Shown: in pieces, positions 19,436-30,374 of the stretch
Numbering within the stretch: the stretch's first letter is position 1
How the letters are laid out: each line of letters starts with the position of its first letter
Origin: Marinimicrobium koreense
Lineage (GTDB): Bacteria > Pseudomonadota > Gammaproteobacteria > Pseudomonadales > Cellvibrionaceae
NCBI RefSeq assembly: GCF_003762925.1
Contig: NZ_RJUK01000001.1
Location: forward strand, 2,232,001 to 2,296,000
Length of the DNA stretch: 64,000 bases
Direction of reading: 5' to 3'
The notes under the pieces: generated by a model
The model's input: only the letters and a program-made list of their open reading frames with translations
The model's database searches: none
Told to the model about the DNA's origin: nothing
Made by a program: the position numbers and the translations under genes

Positions 19436-21025
19436 CTACAAGCCTCGCAGCTCCCGTATCTCGCCATGCAGCTCACCCAATCGGCGGGGCCAAGGCCCCG
19501 CCTTCCTCTGGTCCTCAGGTAAGTCATTGATCGCCTCTCTGGCTGACTCAGTGCTTGAATAGCGACCGGTTACCACCACAAACCAGGGCTTCCCCTGACG
19601 GAGGGTTTCAAAGCTCAGGAGCTGTTGCCGGTTGGGCTGTGCCTCAATATAGCGATCCACCGATGCCCGGGAGCTGGCACCCAGAAGCTGTAGGGTATAC
19701 TCGGAGGCGCGCCAGGAGAGCAGCACCTGCTCGTCTTCCGGAATGTCGGGCAAGCTGGAAGCCTGAGCAACGGCCGGCTCTTCCGAAGGGGGCTGCTCGG
19801 TCGGAGTTTTCGCCCCGGCCGCCGGCGCCGATGTTTCCTCGGGCTCAGACGCTTCATCGGGCTGTGGGATCTCCGGACGCTCCTCCACCGATGGTTCGGG
19901 GGACGGCGATTCGGGCAGCGCCCGCTCTGGCGCGGCCGACTCGGGTGTCTGGACGGTTTCTGCAGCGGGCTCCGATTCTGCAGAGGACTCCAGCTCTGTA
20001 CGGTTGGACGCCTCGTTGCTGGGAGACAGCGTCAGGGTCTGGGTTTCTCTCGACTCGGGCAGCCGTGTCGTCGACTCACGCTCAGGGGCTCCGGAATCAC
20101 CCTGATAGATAAACACCATCAACAGCACACCAAGCAGCACAGCAATCACCACAATATGCACCAGCGGCAGGGCATTGCGGCGCTCCCCCGGCCTGCCCGA
20201 GCTGGCGCGGGCGGAAACCGATTCAAGCAGCCAGCGACGGGCCTGCTCGTGCAGCCGGGGAATCCGCCCCTCAGCCCGACGCCACCAGGGTTCCACCTTT
20301 TCCTCGGTGAACAGCTCCGGCCCCATATAGTCGGCCATTTCCATGCGGAAGTTGAGGTAATCGGTGGCTTCTTCAAGGGAGAGTGGCGCCAGGTCGAAAT
20401 CGTGGATCAGCACGTCGTGCATGTTGAACTGATCCAGCCGTGTGACCATCTCAGAGTCGGCAAACAGCACGATGTGCAGGCGCCGACCGGTGGAGTCCTG
20501 CCCCTGCAACAGACTGATCAGGGCTCCAAGTGTTTTCTCATCCAGATGATGGGCATCATCGATGATGGTCAGCGCCAGGCGGTCTTCTTCATCCGCTATC
20601 TGGGCGAAATGACGAAGCGCGGCGAGCAACCGACCCACCGAGGGGTTGTCGTCTACCGAGAGGGCAAAGTGCCTGGCCATTTGCCCCAGCACCGCTTCGG
20701 CGCCCGCGCCAGGCTCGGCGGTGAGCAGGCAAATGTCATCATCGAATTGAAAACTGTTGGCCAGCTCAAGGGCAACGCGACTTTTACCCACCCCGGATTT
20801 GCCCAGCACCGCCAGCAAACTGGCACTGAACTGACACAGGTGCTGTAACTGTTCGAGCAGAGCGCGTCGGCCACCGCCGCCAAAGAACGCAAATTCCGGG
20901 TCATCCCGGAAGGGATCTTCACTCAAACCGTAGTATTGACGATAATCCGCCACAGGGGATTCCGGGGCGGCCGATTGACCCGCTAGGTTGTCGTGCTCCG
21001 AGCTGTCTGTTGGGTCGGTGTTCAT
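19436..21025 (-). CDS. damX: DamX-like AAA ATPase with SPOR domain
   Basis: Membrane-anchored division-associated protein, 529 residues. The N-terminal ATPase domain is of the ExeA/GspA type: Walker A is GKSGVGKS (75-82) and Walker B is LTIIDDAHHLD. A single membrane helix (IVVIAVLLGVLLMVFIY, about 291-307) is followed by a long acidic Pro/Glu/Ser-rich periplasmic linker and a C-terminal SPOR domain (YTLQLLGASS...GKPWFVVVTGRYSSTESAREAI) that should bind denuded septal peptidoglycan. Enterobacterial DamX lacks a clear ATPase, but this longer architecture is usual in Pseudomonas relatives. It is the last gene of the pilM-to-damX run, 26 bases after aroB. Confidence 0.88.
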   Translation of the reverse strand: MNTDPTDSSEHDNLAGQSAAPESPVADYRQYYGLSEDPFRDDPEFAFFGGGGRRALLEQLQHLCQFSASLLAVLGKSGVGKSRVALELANSFQFDDDICLLTAEPGAGAEAVLGQMARHFALSVDDNPSVGRLLAALRHFAQIADEEDRLALTIIDDAHHLDEKTLGALISLLQGQDSTGRRLHIVLFADSEMVTRLDQFNMHDVLIHDFDLAPLSLEEATDYLNFRMEMADYMGPELFTEEKVEPWWRRAEGRIPRLHEQARRWLLESVSARASSGRPGERRNALPLVHIVVIAVLLGVLLMVFIYQGDSGAPERESTTRLPESRETQTLTLSPSNEASNRTELESSAESEPAAETVQTPESAAPERALPESPSPEPSVEERPEIPQPDEASEPEETSAPAAGAKTPTEQPPSEEPAVAQASSLPDIPEDEQVLLSWRASEYTLQLLGASSRASVDRYIEAQPNRQQLLSFETLRQGKPWFVVVTGRYSSTESAREAINDLPEDQRKAGPWPRRLGELHGEIRELRGL

Positions 21026-21051
21026 AAACGCTCTCCCGGAAAGGATTGTCG

Positions 21052-22158
21052 CTAGGCGCCCGGTGGCGCGGTATGTTCATCCGCCCGACAGGCTGCAAAT
21101 GTTTCCTGTAATAGATCCTGTTCGATATCGCTGGTGATCAACGCTTCGCCGAGTTTGCTCAGCAACACCAACCGCAGCCGACCGTCGACCACTTTTTTAT
21201 CCACCCCCATCAACTGCAGGAAATCGTCGGGAGTCATGCTGGCCGGTGCTTTCACCGGCAGGTGGGCCCGCTCCAGCAGGCGAACAATCCGGTCCAGCTC
21301 ATCAGCCGTAATGGCCTCTCGTCGATGGGACAGGTCTGCCGCCATCACCATACCTGCGGCGACTGCTTCACCATGCAACCAGACGCCATAGCCCTGATGG
21401 GTTTCAATCGCATGGCCAAAGGTATGCCCCAGGTTGAGAATGGCGCGCAGCCCACCTTCTCGCTCATCCCGGGCCACAACCTGCGCCTTGTTCTCACAAG
21501 AACGCTTGACGGCATAGGCCATCGCTTTAGGGTCCCGCGCCAGGAGATCGGGCAGATTCGACTCCAGCCATTCAAAAAATTCCCGATCGGATATCAGGCC
21601 GTATTTGATCACCTCGGCGATACCCGCCGACAGCTCGCGCGGAGGTAGAGATTCCAGCACGGACATGTCCGCGATCACCGCTTGCGGCTGATAGAAAGCG
21701 CCGATCATGTTTTTGCCGAGCCGGTGATTGACACCGGTCTTGCCCCCCACAGAGGAGTCCACCATGGATAACAGGGTGGTCGGCAACTGAATGAAATCCA
21801 CTCCACGCTGATAACACGCAGCGGCGAAGCCCGCCATGTCACCCACGACACCACCGCCCAAGGCCATGATTGTCGTCGTACGATTGTGTCGAGCCTCGAG
21901 CAGACCATCAAAAATCTGATTCAGCGTCTCCAGATTCTTGAACGATTCTCCGTCGGGTAACACGGTAGTATCGACCTGATAGCCGTCGAGAAGTTCGATC
22001 AGAGCGGGCAGGTAAAGCGGCGCGATGGTATCGTTGGTGACGATGTATACCTGCTTGGCGCGCACGTGGCGTACCAGCAGCTCCCGGTTCTTCAGGAGCT
22101 GCTCGCCAATATGAATCGGGTAGCTGCGATCGGCGAGATCAACGGTCAGAGTTTGCAT
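21052..22158 (-). CDS. aroB: 3-dehydroquinate synthase
   Basis: Second step of the shikimate pathway: cyclises DAHP to 3-dehydroquinate using NAD+ and a divalent metal in the cytoplasm. 368 residues from the ATG at 22158 ([18 protein letters not shown], the usual beginning); a GTG three codons earlier is less likely. The NAD-binding segment is [47 protein letters not shown]. The metal ligands are in [21 protein letters not shown] and [11 protein letters not shown]. It follows aroK by 68 bases, and the two are evidently co-transcribed with the pil genes. Confidence 0.97.
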   Translation of the reverse strand: MQTLTVDLADRSYPIHIGEQLLKNRELLVRHVRAKQVYIVTNDTIAPLYLPALIELLDGYQVDTTVLPDGESFKNLETLNQIFDGLLEARHNRTTTIMALGGGVVGDMAGFAAACYQRGVDFIQLPTTLLSMVDSSVGGKTGVNHRLGKNMIGAFYQPQAVIADMSVLESLPPRELSAGIAEVIKYGLISDREFFEWLESNLPDLLARDPKAMAYAVKRSCENKAQVVARDEREGGLRAILNLGHTFGHAIETHQGYGVWLHGEAVAAGMVMAADLSHRREAITADELDRIVRLLERAHLPVKAPASMTPDDFLQLMGVDKKVVDGRLRLVLLSKLGEALITSDIEQDLLQETFAACRADEHTAPPGA

Positions 22159-22226
22159 AGTCGGCACTGCGTTCGGGTTGTCGGAAAACCCTCATCTTAG
22201 CACACCGCCCGAAACTTTAACCGAGC

Positions 22227-22739
22227 TCAATCCTGGCCTAGACGTTCGGCAATATCCCGCGCCACCACCTTCGGCGGGCGTCGGTCGGTCACCACCACCC
22301 AGTCCGCTACCGCCCGGTACAGAGGGTCGCGCTGCTCAAGCAACTCGACGATTTTCTGGCGGGGGTTGTCCACCTGCAACAGCGGGCGCTTTTTGTCCTT
22401 GGCGGTGCGCTCTACCAAGTGTTCCACCGAAGCGGTCAGGTAGCACACGCGGCCACCGCGGTGCATCACCTCGGCATTTTCGGGGCGCAATATGATGCCG
22501 CCTCCGGTGGCAATCACGGCGCCGGGCTCCTCGGCCAGCTCGGCCAGAACCGCCGACTCGCGATCACGAAAACCGGACTCGCCTTCGACATCAAAAATCC
22601 AGGGGATATCGGCACCGGTGCGCTGCTCGATCACACGGTCGCTGTCATAGAAGGGGACTTTCAACTCGGCCGCAAGAAGGCGGCCGATGGTTGATTTGCC
22701 GGCCCCCATGGGGCCGACCAGAAACACATTATTGGGCAT
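22227..22739 (-). CDS. aroK: Shikimate kinase
   Basis: Phosphorylates shikimate at the 3-hydroxyl with ATP. 170 residues, the family's normal length. The P-loop GPMGAGKST spans residues 9-17, shikimate contacts are in [13 protein letters not shown] and the FRDRES motif, and [12 protein letters not shown] forms the Walker B-like GGG region. The ATG lies three bases after the pilQ stop, so translation is probably coupled. Confidence 0.97.
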   Translation of the reverse strand: MPNNVFLVGPMGAGKSTIGRLLAAELKVPFYDSDRVIEQRTGADIPWIFDVEGESGFRDRESAVLAELAEEPGAVIATGGGIILRPENAEVMHRGGRVCYLTASVEHLVERTAKDKKRPLLQVDNPRQKIVELLEQRDPLYRAVADWVVVTDRRPPKVVARDIAERLGQD

Positions 22740-22742
22740 GGA

Positions 22743-24908
22743 TCAGTCAGTTAAGGTATCGGCCATGATTTTGGGGGTAATGAACACCAACAGCTCGCGT
22801 TTTTCCTGACTGGTAATGTCCCGCTTGAACATACGTCCCAGTACCGGGATGTCGCCCAGGAACGGAACCTTGTCTTCGCCCTTGACCTGTTCAACCTGGA
22901 AGATACCACCGAGCACGACCGTTTGGCCATTTTGCACCAGCACTTTGGTCATCACCTCGGTCACATCAATGGTGGGAATACCGGAAGCCTGGTTAAGAGC
23001 GCCGACAGAATCCTGATTGATCACGAGGTCCATGATGATGCGGTTATCAGGCGTAATCTGTGGTGTGACATCGAGCTTCAACACGGCTTCTTTGAACGCT
23101 GTGGTGGTCGCACCACTGGCCGAGGCTTCCTGATAGGGAATTTCCGTACCGGACATGATGGTCGCCTGCTGCTTGTCCCCGGTGATCACCTTGGGCTGGG
23201 AAACGATCTCGGCCTGACCATTGTTCTCCAGAGCGGACAGCTCCAGGTCGATAAAGGCACTGTCGGACAGAACGCTGAAAGCGAAGCTACCGGCCGAATT
23301 GTCGACCCCCAGGTCCACCATCATGTTCTCTTCCAGATCCAGTGTGCCGGTTCCGGTGAGCCACTCGGCGGGCGAGCCCGGGTTAGAGTCGAGACCGGCT
23401 GTGGAGCCCGCCACTTCGACCAGCGTATCGGAGGAGCGATCAAAGCCGACGCCACCCCAGCGAACCCCCATTTCACGACGGAAGTCGGTGTTGGCAATCA
23501 CCAGACGGGCCTCGATCATCACCTGGCGGATCGGAATATCAATCTGTTCCACCAGGCGCTTGAAGGCTTCGATACGATCAGCGGTATCGGTGATGATGAT
23601 GGAGTTGGTGCGCTCATCGACGATCGCATCACCCCGCTCGGACAGAACACTGCCAGTCGCGCGGTTACCGCCCTGACCACCCGATGAGCCACCACTGCGG
23701 CCACCCTCGCCTTCCTCACCACGGAACAGTTCAAACATCTCCCGGGCATTGGCGTAGCGAACCCGAATGTACTCGGTGCGCAGCGGTGCCAGCTCTTCCA
23801 ACTGTTGACGGGACTCGAGCTCCTGACGCTCACGCTCAGCGATCTCGGCCGCCGGCGCCACCATCAGAACATTGCCGTTCTGACGCTTGTCGAGGCCTTT
23901 GGTTTTCAACACCAGATCCAGCGCCTGATCCCAGGGCACATTATCCAGACGCAGGGTAATCCGGCCCTGGACCGTATCACTGGCCACAAGGTTGAGGTCG
24001 GTAAAGTCGGCAATGATCTGCAGTACACTGCGCACTTCGATGTCCTGGAAGTTCAGGGACAGTTTGTCGCCGGTGTAACTGAACTCCTGATCCCGCGCTT
24101 CAATTTCCCGCTCGGTCAACGGCTTAACGCTGATCACATACTCATTGTCGGCCTGGTAGGCCATGTAGTCATATTCGCCATTGGCATCAATATTCAGGAT
24201 GGTTCCGCGGCGGTCCTGAGAGGCCGACACCATGGTCACAGGGGTGGCGAAATCCACCACGTCGAGACGACGGCGGAGCGCTTCCGGCAAATTGACCCCA
24301 CCCAGCTCAAGCTCAATGCCTTTGGCCGTTTCGGTGACATCGGCACTGATGTTGTCATCGGACAGGTTGATGATAACTCGGCCTTCGCCTTCCTCACCAC
24401 GACGGAAGTCGATATTGGTGACCCGAGGTTCACTGTCGGCGCGGGGGGCCGTTTGCGACTGACGGTCGCCCGCAACGCTGGTCGCCTGTGCGGGGCGGGA
24501 AACATAGCCGCCCTGGGCCGCGCCCACCTCGAGCACATAGGTATTACCGTCCACCCGTGCACTGTAAGTGGTCAGTTCGCTAAGGTTGAGAATCAGGCGC
24601 GTGCGGCCTTGGGAACTAAGCACCAGCGCGCTCTTGCTGTTCTCGAACGACAGGGGGAAACGCCGCTGTTCCAGTGCGCTGGTTACCTCCGGGAAGTCGA
24701 GCACGATACGTGCCGGCTGCTCGATGGTGTAGCCCTCGGGTTCCGGCGGCATGTCATCGAAGCCCAAACGGACTTCGAATCGCTCCCCCGGCAACTCCGA
24801 GAACTGGATGTTGTTCAGTGACTTGGCCCACACAAGGGAAGGCGCCAGACAGACCAGTAACAAGGCTAGATTTCGCATGGTTAACCCCAATAAGCACAGT
24901 GCTCGCAT
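22743..24908 (-). CDS. pilQ: Type IV pilus secretin PilQ
   Basis: Outer-membrane secretin through which the type IV pilus passes. 721 residues: signal peptide (LALLLVCLAPSLVWA), two AMIN domains (about 30-130 and 160-260) that bind peptidoglycan, an STN/N0 domain (LSLNFQDIEVRSVLQIIADFTDLNLV), an N1 domain and the secretin barrel with the VPFLGDIPVLGRMFK signature near the C-terminus. A Gly/Ser-rich loop (EGGRSGGSSGGQGG) interrupts N1. The ATG at 24908 has AAGGAA at 9 bases; a second ATG at 24878 gives a shorter signal peptide. It begins six bases after pilP. Confidence 0.96.
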   Translation of the reverse strand: MRALCLLGLTMRNLALLLVCLAPSLVWAKSLNNIQFSELPGERFEVRLGFDDMPPEPEGYTIEQPARIVLDFPEVTSALEQRRFPLSFENSKSALVLSSQGRTRLILNLSELTTYSARVDGNTYVLEVGAAQGGYVSRPAQATSVAGDRQSQTAPRADSEPRVTNIDFRRGEEGEGRVIINLSDDNISADVTETAKGIELELGGVNLPEALRRRLDVVDFATPVTMVSASQDRRGTILNIDANGEYDYMAYQADNEYVISVKPLTEREIEARDQEFSYTGDKLSLNFQDIEVRSVLQIIADFTDLNLVASDTVQGRITLRLDNVPWDQALDLVLKTKGLDKRQNGNVLMVAPAAEIAERERQELESRQQLEELAPLRTEYIRVRYANAREMFELFRGEEGEGGRSGGSSGGQGGNRATGSVLSERGDAIVDERTNSIIITDTADRIEAFKRLVEQIDIPIRQVMIEARLVIANTDFRREMGVRWGGVGFDRSSDTLVEVAGSTAGLDSNPGSPAEWLTGTGTLDLEENMMVDLGVDNSAGSFAFSVLSDSAFIDLELSALENNGQAEIVSQPKVITGDKQQATIMSGTEIPYQEASASGATTTAFKEAVLKLDVTPQITPDNRIIMDLVINQDSVGALNQASGIPTIDVTEVMTKVLVQNGQTVVLGGIFQVEQVKGEDKVPFLGDIPVLGRMFKRDITSQEKRELLVFITPKIMADTLTD

Positions 24909-24914
24909 GATGGC

Positions 24915-25448
24915 CTATTCCTTTTCTTGTAATTCAATAATTCTGGGACGCTCGACCCAGCCGTTGGCGCCATCGGCGACGATTTCCAAAAGTTCAAGCT
25001 GTGACCGCGATGCGGACACGATGCGTCCATGATTTTTACCCAGGTAATTACCCTCCGTGACCGCGTGAACACCGCCTTGGCCGTCGTTGATCAACGCCCA
25101 AAGCTGACCGTTTTTGGTCAAGGTGCCGACCATGGTCAGGTTGGCCACGTTAAAGCTTTCCAGATACTCTTTTTCCCGATTCAGATCCGGCTGAACCTGT
25201 TTACCACTTAGCTGCACCCGCCGCTCCTCTTCCCGGGCCGGCGGATCAAACGGGCTGCGCAGGGTCATGGCGCTGTAGCTAAACGGCCGGTATGGCTGGA
25301 ACGCCGGCAGGGGCTCGATCTGCCCCGCCGGACGGGCCTTGGTCTGCTGGATATACTGCTGCAGGTCGCGGTGATCGGACGAACTACCACAGGCGGTCAG
25401 CGCGGCCAGACAGATGGCTAAACTGGTAAACGTTATAATTCTATTCAT
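24915..25448 (-). CDS. pilP: Type IV pilus lipoprotein PilP
   Basis: Inner-membrane lipoprotein that joins PilNO to the secretin. About 177 residues from the ATG at 25448; an ATG at 25460 is possible but its AGGA is too close. The lipobox LAALTAC puts the lipidated cysteine at residue 20. A disordered Pro-rich linker is followed by the HR-like beta domain (FNVANLTMVGTLTKNGQLWALINDGQGGVHAVTEGNYLGKNHG). It overlaps pilO by eight bases. Confidence 0.94.
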   Translation of the reverse strand: MNRIITFTSLAICLAALTACGSSSDHRDLQQYIQQTKARPAGQIEPLPAFQPYRPFSYSAMTLRSPFDPPAREEERRVQLSGKQVQPDLNREKEYLESFNVANLTMVGTLTKNGQLWALINDGQGGVHAVTEGNYLGKNHGRIVSASRSQLELLEIVADGANGWVERPRIIELQEKE

Positions 25449-26064
25449 CACTAGATTCATCCTGTGACTTATAGCGATAGGTCTTCGCCCCGATCTGCAT
25501 GGTCAGCGTTCCGCTGTCTTGTTGGCGGGCAATCGTGAAGTTGTGCAGCGTCACGATACGCGGCATGCCGGCAACACCACTGACGAACGTACCCAGATCG
25601 TGATAGCCGCCTTCAACATCAATGCTGATGGGCAGTTCCACGTAGTACTCGGACTGCTGCTCGGACTCCAGGCGGATACTGTTGATGTCCAGTCCGCTTT
25701 CAGACCCCCGGGCATCAATGTCTTCCAACAGACCCGGCACCTCGGTATCACTGGGCAAACGGGAGAGCAGTGCGCCGAACGACTTTTCCATTTCAACCAT
25801 CTGCGCCCGGTACTCTTCCAGGTTGGCGGCCTGGAAACTCTTGGTCTCGAAGGTCTGGCGCAGATTGGTCTCTTCAGCCACCACGCGATCAAGCTGGGTA
25901 TTCAGATCTTTGACTTTCAGGTAATAGGTCAGCGCAAAGACCACGACCACCAACAGCACACAGACGAATATCTTGCCCGGCAGAGGCCAGACACCAATGC
26001 GTTCAAAGTCGATGTCGTTGACATCAAAGTTTTTCAACTGCTCCAGGGTATCGGAAAATGCCAT
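25441..26064 (-). CDS. pilO: Type IV pilus assembly protein PilO
   Basis: Inner-membrane bitopic protein that forms a heterodimer with PilN in the alignment subcomplex. 207 residues: a short cytoplasmic N-terminus (LEQLKNFDVNDIDFERIGVWP), one transmembrane helix (IFVCVLLVVVVFALTYYL, 31-48), a coiled-coil stretch (48-95) and a periplasmic ferredoxin-like domain. It starts two bases after the pilN stop. Confidence 0.95.
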   Translation of the reverse strand: MAFSDTLEQLKNFDVNDIDFERIGVWPLPGKIFVCVLLVVVVFALTYYLKVKDLNTQLDRVVAEETNLRQTFETKSFQAANLEEYRAQMVEMEKSFGALLSRLPSDTEVPGLLEDIDARGSESGLDINSIRLESEQQSEYYVELPISIDVEGGYHDLGTFVSGVAGMPRIVTLHNFTIARQQDSGTLTMQIGAKTYRYKSQDESSDE

Positions 26065-26066
26065 GA

Positions 26067-26641
26067 TCAGTTTCCTCCCTCATCAACACCGGCCTGATCT
26101 GCCGGCGCAGAGGTGCGTACCGACATTCTGAAGGCATTTGCCTGTTCACCCTGCTCCGGTGCGGCGGTCACCGAGCTCAAATTGGGCGCCGCGAACCAGT
26201 CGGACTCATCAAGATTGCGCATAAAACTGGAGACCCGATTATTGGACTCCGCGATGCCTTCGAGCAGAATCACTTCGCCTTGGCGCTCCAGCCGGTTCAG
26301 ATAGACCCCGTCAGGTACGGCACGCACCATCTCATCGAAATAGCGCACGATTACCGGCCGCTTGCCCTCCAGGTCCTGAATCACCCGCATGCGGGCCAGC
26401 AACTCTTCGCGTTTCTCGCGCAGCTCCCGGATCTCGGCCACCGCCGCTTCCAGAGCCGAAATTTCGGTCTTGAGCAGTCGGTTGCGGGCTTCCTGATCAG
26501 AAATTGAGGACTGGATGCTCGATACCCACAAGTAGGCCACCAGGCCCGCGAGAATCAGCACACCCACCAGGATGCCGATAAACTCTTTTTTCTTCTCCTG
26601 GCGGTAGGCTTCCCGCCAGGGCAATAAGTTGATTCTTGCCA

Positions 26642-26642
<1 letters not shown>
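26067..26642 (-). CDS. pilN: Type IV pilus assembly protein PilN
   Basis: Partner of PilO; its cytoplasmic N-terminus binds PilM. The MARINLLPWRE motif (residues 1-11), the PilM contact, is intact. One membrane helix (FIGILVGVLILAGLVAYLWV, 21-40) is followed by a coiled coil (50-90) and a periplasmic domain. 191 residues. Its start codon overlaps the pilM stop. Confidence 0.96.
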
Positions 26643-27730
<1,088 letters not shown>

Positions 27731-27745
27731 TTAGAGGAAGTTTAT

Positions 27746-27773
27746 GTTATAGGACTTTAAGTTAAGCCTGCAA
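27746..27773 (-). promoter_or_regulatory. Putative promoter for the pilM operon
   Basis: On the minus strand: TTGCAG (27773-27768), a 16-base spacer, then TATAAC (27751-27746). It sits about 37 bases before the pilM start codon. Confidence 0.45.
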
Positions 27774-27808
27774 CAAGACCGCGCATATGTAAACAGGCAA
27801 AAAGCCCG

Positions 27809-27814
27809 TATAAT
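27809..27814 (+). promoter_or_regulatory. -10 element for mrcA
   Basis: A perfect TATAAT, 50 bases before the ATG at 27864. The -35 region is weak. The sequence between it and the ATG contains a GCGGCGACTTGCCGCC hairpin in the presumed leader. Confidence 0.5.
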
Positions 27815-27863
27815 GCGGCGACTTGCCGCCATTTTCGCTAACTTATTAATTCTCATAGAAAAA

Positions 27864-30374
27864 ATGCCTATCAAAAAGTCTTATCTGAACCTGCTTTTCT
27901 GGTTGTTTATCGCCGGAACTGGCGCCTCCCTCACCGTTTTGGCGGGGTTGTACCTCTATCTGAGCCCCAAACTGCCCCCAGTGGAGAGCCTCAGGCAAGT
28001 TCAATTACAGACCCCTCTGAGGGTTTATTCAAGCGACGGCAAGCTGATTGGCGAGTTTGGTGAACAGCGTCGCACACCGGTTTCGTTCGAAGAGCTGCCT
28101 GACCTTTACATTAAAGCGTTATTATCCGCCGAAGATGCGGAATTTTACGACCATCCGGGCGTATCTATTCGCGGACTTTTGCGAGCCGCGTCACAATTAT
28201 TGAAAACAGGTGAGATTCAATCGGGGGGAAGCACCCTCACGATGCAGTTGGCCAGGGATTTTTTCCTGAGTCGGGAGCAGGTTTTTTCCCGTAAATTCAA
28301 TGAGATCCTGCTGGCTCTTCAGATTGAGAACGAGCTCACAAAACAGGAAATTCTTGAGCTGTTCAGCAATAAAATGTTCTTCGGCAATCGCGCCTACGGT
28401 ATTCAGGCAGCGGCCCAGATTTACTACGGCGAGGACATTGACGAGCTGGAGCTTCATCAGTGGGCCATGATAGTGGGCGTTCTCAAAGCCCCCTCGGCCT
28501 ACAACCCCCTGGCCAACCTCGAGCGAGCCATGATTCGGCGCAACTGGATTCTCGGCCGCATGCTGGAGCTGGGGCACATTGATCAGGCCACCTATGAAGT
28601 CGCCATGAACACGCCAGACGATGCCCGCTATCACGGTGCCACTCTGGAGCTCTATGCGCCCTATGTCGCCGAGCTGGCCCGCCGCGAGGCCGTTGACCGG
28701 TTTGGCGAGAACGCCTACAACGCTGGTTACAAAGTCTACACCACGATCCACAGTGACTATCAGGCGGCGGCCCAGCAGGCAGTGGTTGACGGGCTGCTGA
28801 CCTACGATTGGCGTCACGGCTATCGCGGTCCCGAGCAACAGCTCGGTGAGCGCCCGGAAGACCTGTCCAGCTGGCAGGAACTGCTTTCGGACACCCCGGT
28901 CTACGGCGGCCTACTTCCCGGCCTTGTGCTTTCGCTGGAAGAGCGCTCGGCCGAGATTCTGCTGGCCAATGGAGATACCATTGAGCTGGGGTGGGATCAG
29001 AGCCTGTCGACCGCGCGCCGCTATCTCAACGAAAACGCCCGCGGCCCGCTACCCGAGAGCGCAAGCGATGTCCTGGCGGTCGGCGACCTGATCCGCCTGC
29101 GCCAGATTGGCGGCGTGTGGCATTTGCGCCAGCTCCCCCAGGCCCAGGCCGCGCTGGTCAGCCTCGACCCGCGCGATGGTGCTGTGCGCTCGCTAGTAGG
29201 TGGGTTTGACTTCCGCCAGAGCAATTTCAATCGCGCCCTGCAGGCGGCCCGCCAACCCGGGTCCAGCTTCAAGCCATTTGTTTATACCGCCGCGCTGGAG
29301 AATGGCTTTACCCCGGCGACCATCGTCAACGATTCCCCCATTGTCATCGAAGACGCCAGCCTGGAAGGCGCCTGGCGTCCGGAGAACGACGGCGGCACCT
29401 TCCTCGGGCCGACCCGGTTGAGGGAAGCGCTGTACCGCTCCCGCAACCTGGTCTCGATCCGGGTGCTGCGCAGCATCGGCCTGCCGGCGCTCCTCGACAC
29501 GCTCGAGAAGTTTGGCTTTGACCGCGAGGCCTTGCCGCGCAACCTGTCCCTGGCACTGGGGAGTCACGCCCTGACCCCCATGGATATGGCGCGCGGTTAC
29601 GCCATCTTCGCCAACGGCGGCTTCCGCATTGCACCCTATCTGGTTGAACGCATTGACGATGATCACGGTGAAGCGCTGCATGTCGCTCGCCCCGCCACCG
29701 TCTGCGAAGACTGTGAGCGCGAGCAGGAAGAAGAGGAAGAGCCGGTCAGCCTGATCGCCGACATCTACGCCAGCGAGCCCGAACGCGCGGCCGAGACCGG
29801 CCCGGACGAACGCCTGGCGCCAGAGCAACCCGCCCAACTGGCGCTGCTGGATGAAGACGAAGCGACCCTGGAGCCGCTCCCCATCGCCCCACGAGTGCTG
29901 GGTGAGCGCACCGCGTTCATCATAGACTCGATGCTGCGCGACGTCGTGGCCCGAGGTACCGGCCGTCGAGCCAGAGTGCTGGACCGGGCGGACCTCGCCG
30001 GCAAAACCGGTACCACCAACGGCCCACGTGATGCCTGGTTCGCCGGTTACAACCCCGACCTGGTCACCGTCGCCTGGCTGGGCTTCGACCAGAACACGCC
30101 GCTGGGTCGAGGCGAGTACGGCGGCACGGCCGCACTGCCGATCTGGATTGATTACATGCGGAGCGCACTTGCCGGTAAGCCGGACCGCCCGGCACCGCAA
30201 CCCGAAGGCATCGTGACCGTGCGCATTGACCCAGAGAATGGCCAGCGGGCTCAGCCCGGGGACCCGGATGCGATCTTTGAGATTTTCCGTGCCGAAGAGG
30301 TACCGCCGTACAACGATAATGGCAACGGCAATGGCAGCAGTGACAGCGAACGACTGCCGGAGGAGCTGTTTTAG
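27864..30374 (+). CDS. mrcA: Penicillin-binding protein 1A
   Basis: Bifunctional class A peptidoglycan synthase anchored in the inner membrane. 836 residues from the ATG at 27864 (MPIKKSYLNLLFWLF); an earlier in-frame ATG overlaps the TATAAT. One N-terminal helix (about 8-31) is followed by a glycosyltransferase domain with Glu90 in SAEDAEFYDHPG. The transpeptidase domain has Ser467 in the SSFK motif, SRN in YRSRNLVS and KTGTT near the C-terminus. An OB-like insert lies between the two domains, and an acidic stretch (CEREQEEEEEP) interrupts the transpeptidase domain as in relatives. Divergent from pilM, a conserved arrangement. Its stop overlaps that of the convergent nuclease gene by four bases. 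Confidence 0.96.
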   Translation: MPIKKSYLNLLFWLFIAGTGASLTVLAGLYLYLSPKLPPVESLRQVQLQTPLRVYSSDGKLIGEFGEQRRTPVSFEELPDLYIKALLSAEDAEFYDHPGVSIRGLLRAASQLLKTGEIQSGGSTLTMQLARDFFLSREQVFSRKFNEILLALQIENELTKQEILELFSNKMFFGNRAYGIQAAAQIYYGEDIDELELHQWAMIVGVLKAPSAYNPLANLERAMIRRNWILGRMLELGHIDQATYEVAMNTPDDARYHGATLELYAPYVAELARREAVDRFGENAYNAGYKVYTTIHSDYQAAAQQAVVDGLLTYDWRHGYRGPEQQLGERPEDLSSWQELLSDTPVYGGLLPGLVLSLEERSAEILLANGDTIELGWDQSLSTARRYLNENARGPLPESASDVLAVGDLIRLRQIGGVWHLRQLPQAQAALVSLDPRDGAVRSLVGGFDFRQSNFNRALQAARQPGSSFKPFVYTAALENGFTPATIVNDSPIVIEDASLEGAWRPENDGGTFLGPTRLREALYRSRNLVSIRVLRSIGLPALLDTLEKFGFDREALPRNLSLALGSHALTPMDMARGYAIFANGGFRIAPYLVERIDDDHGEALHVARPATVCEDCEREQEEEEEPVSLIADIYASEPERAAETGPDERLAPEQPAQLALLDEDEATLEPLPIAPRVLGERTAFIIDSMLRDVVARGTGRRARVLDRADLAGKTGTTNGPRDAWFAGYNPDLVTVAWLGFDQNTPLGRGEYGGTAALPIWIDYMRSALAGKPDRPAPQPEGIVTVRIDPENGQRAQPGDPDAIFEIFRAEEVPPYNDNGNGNGSSDSERLPEELF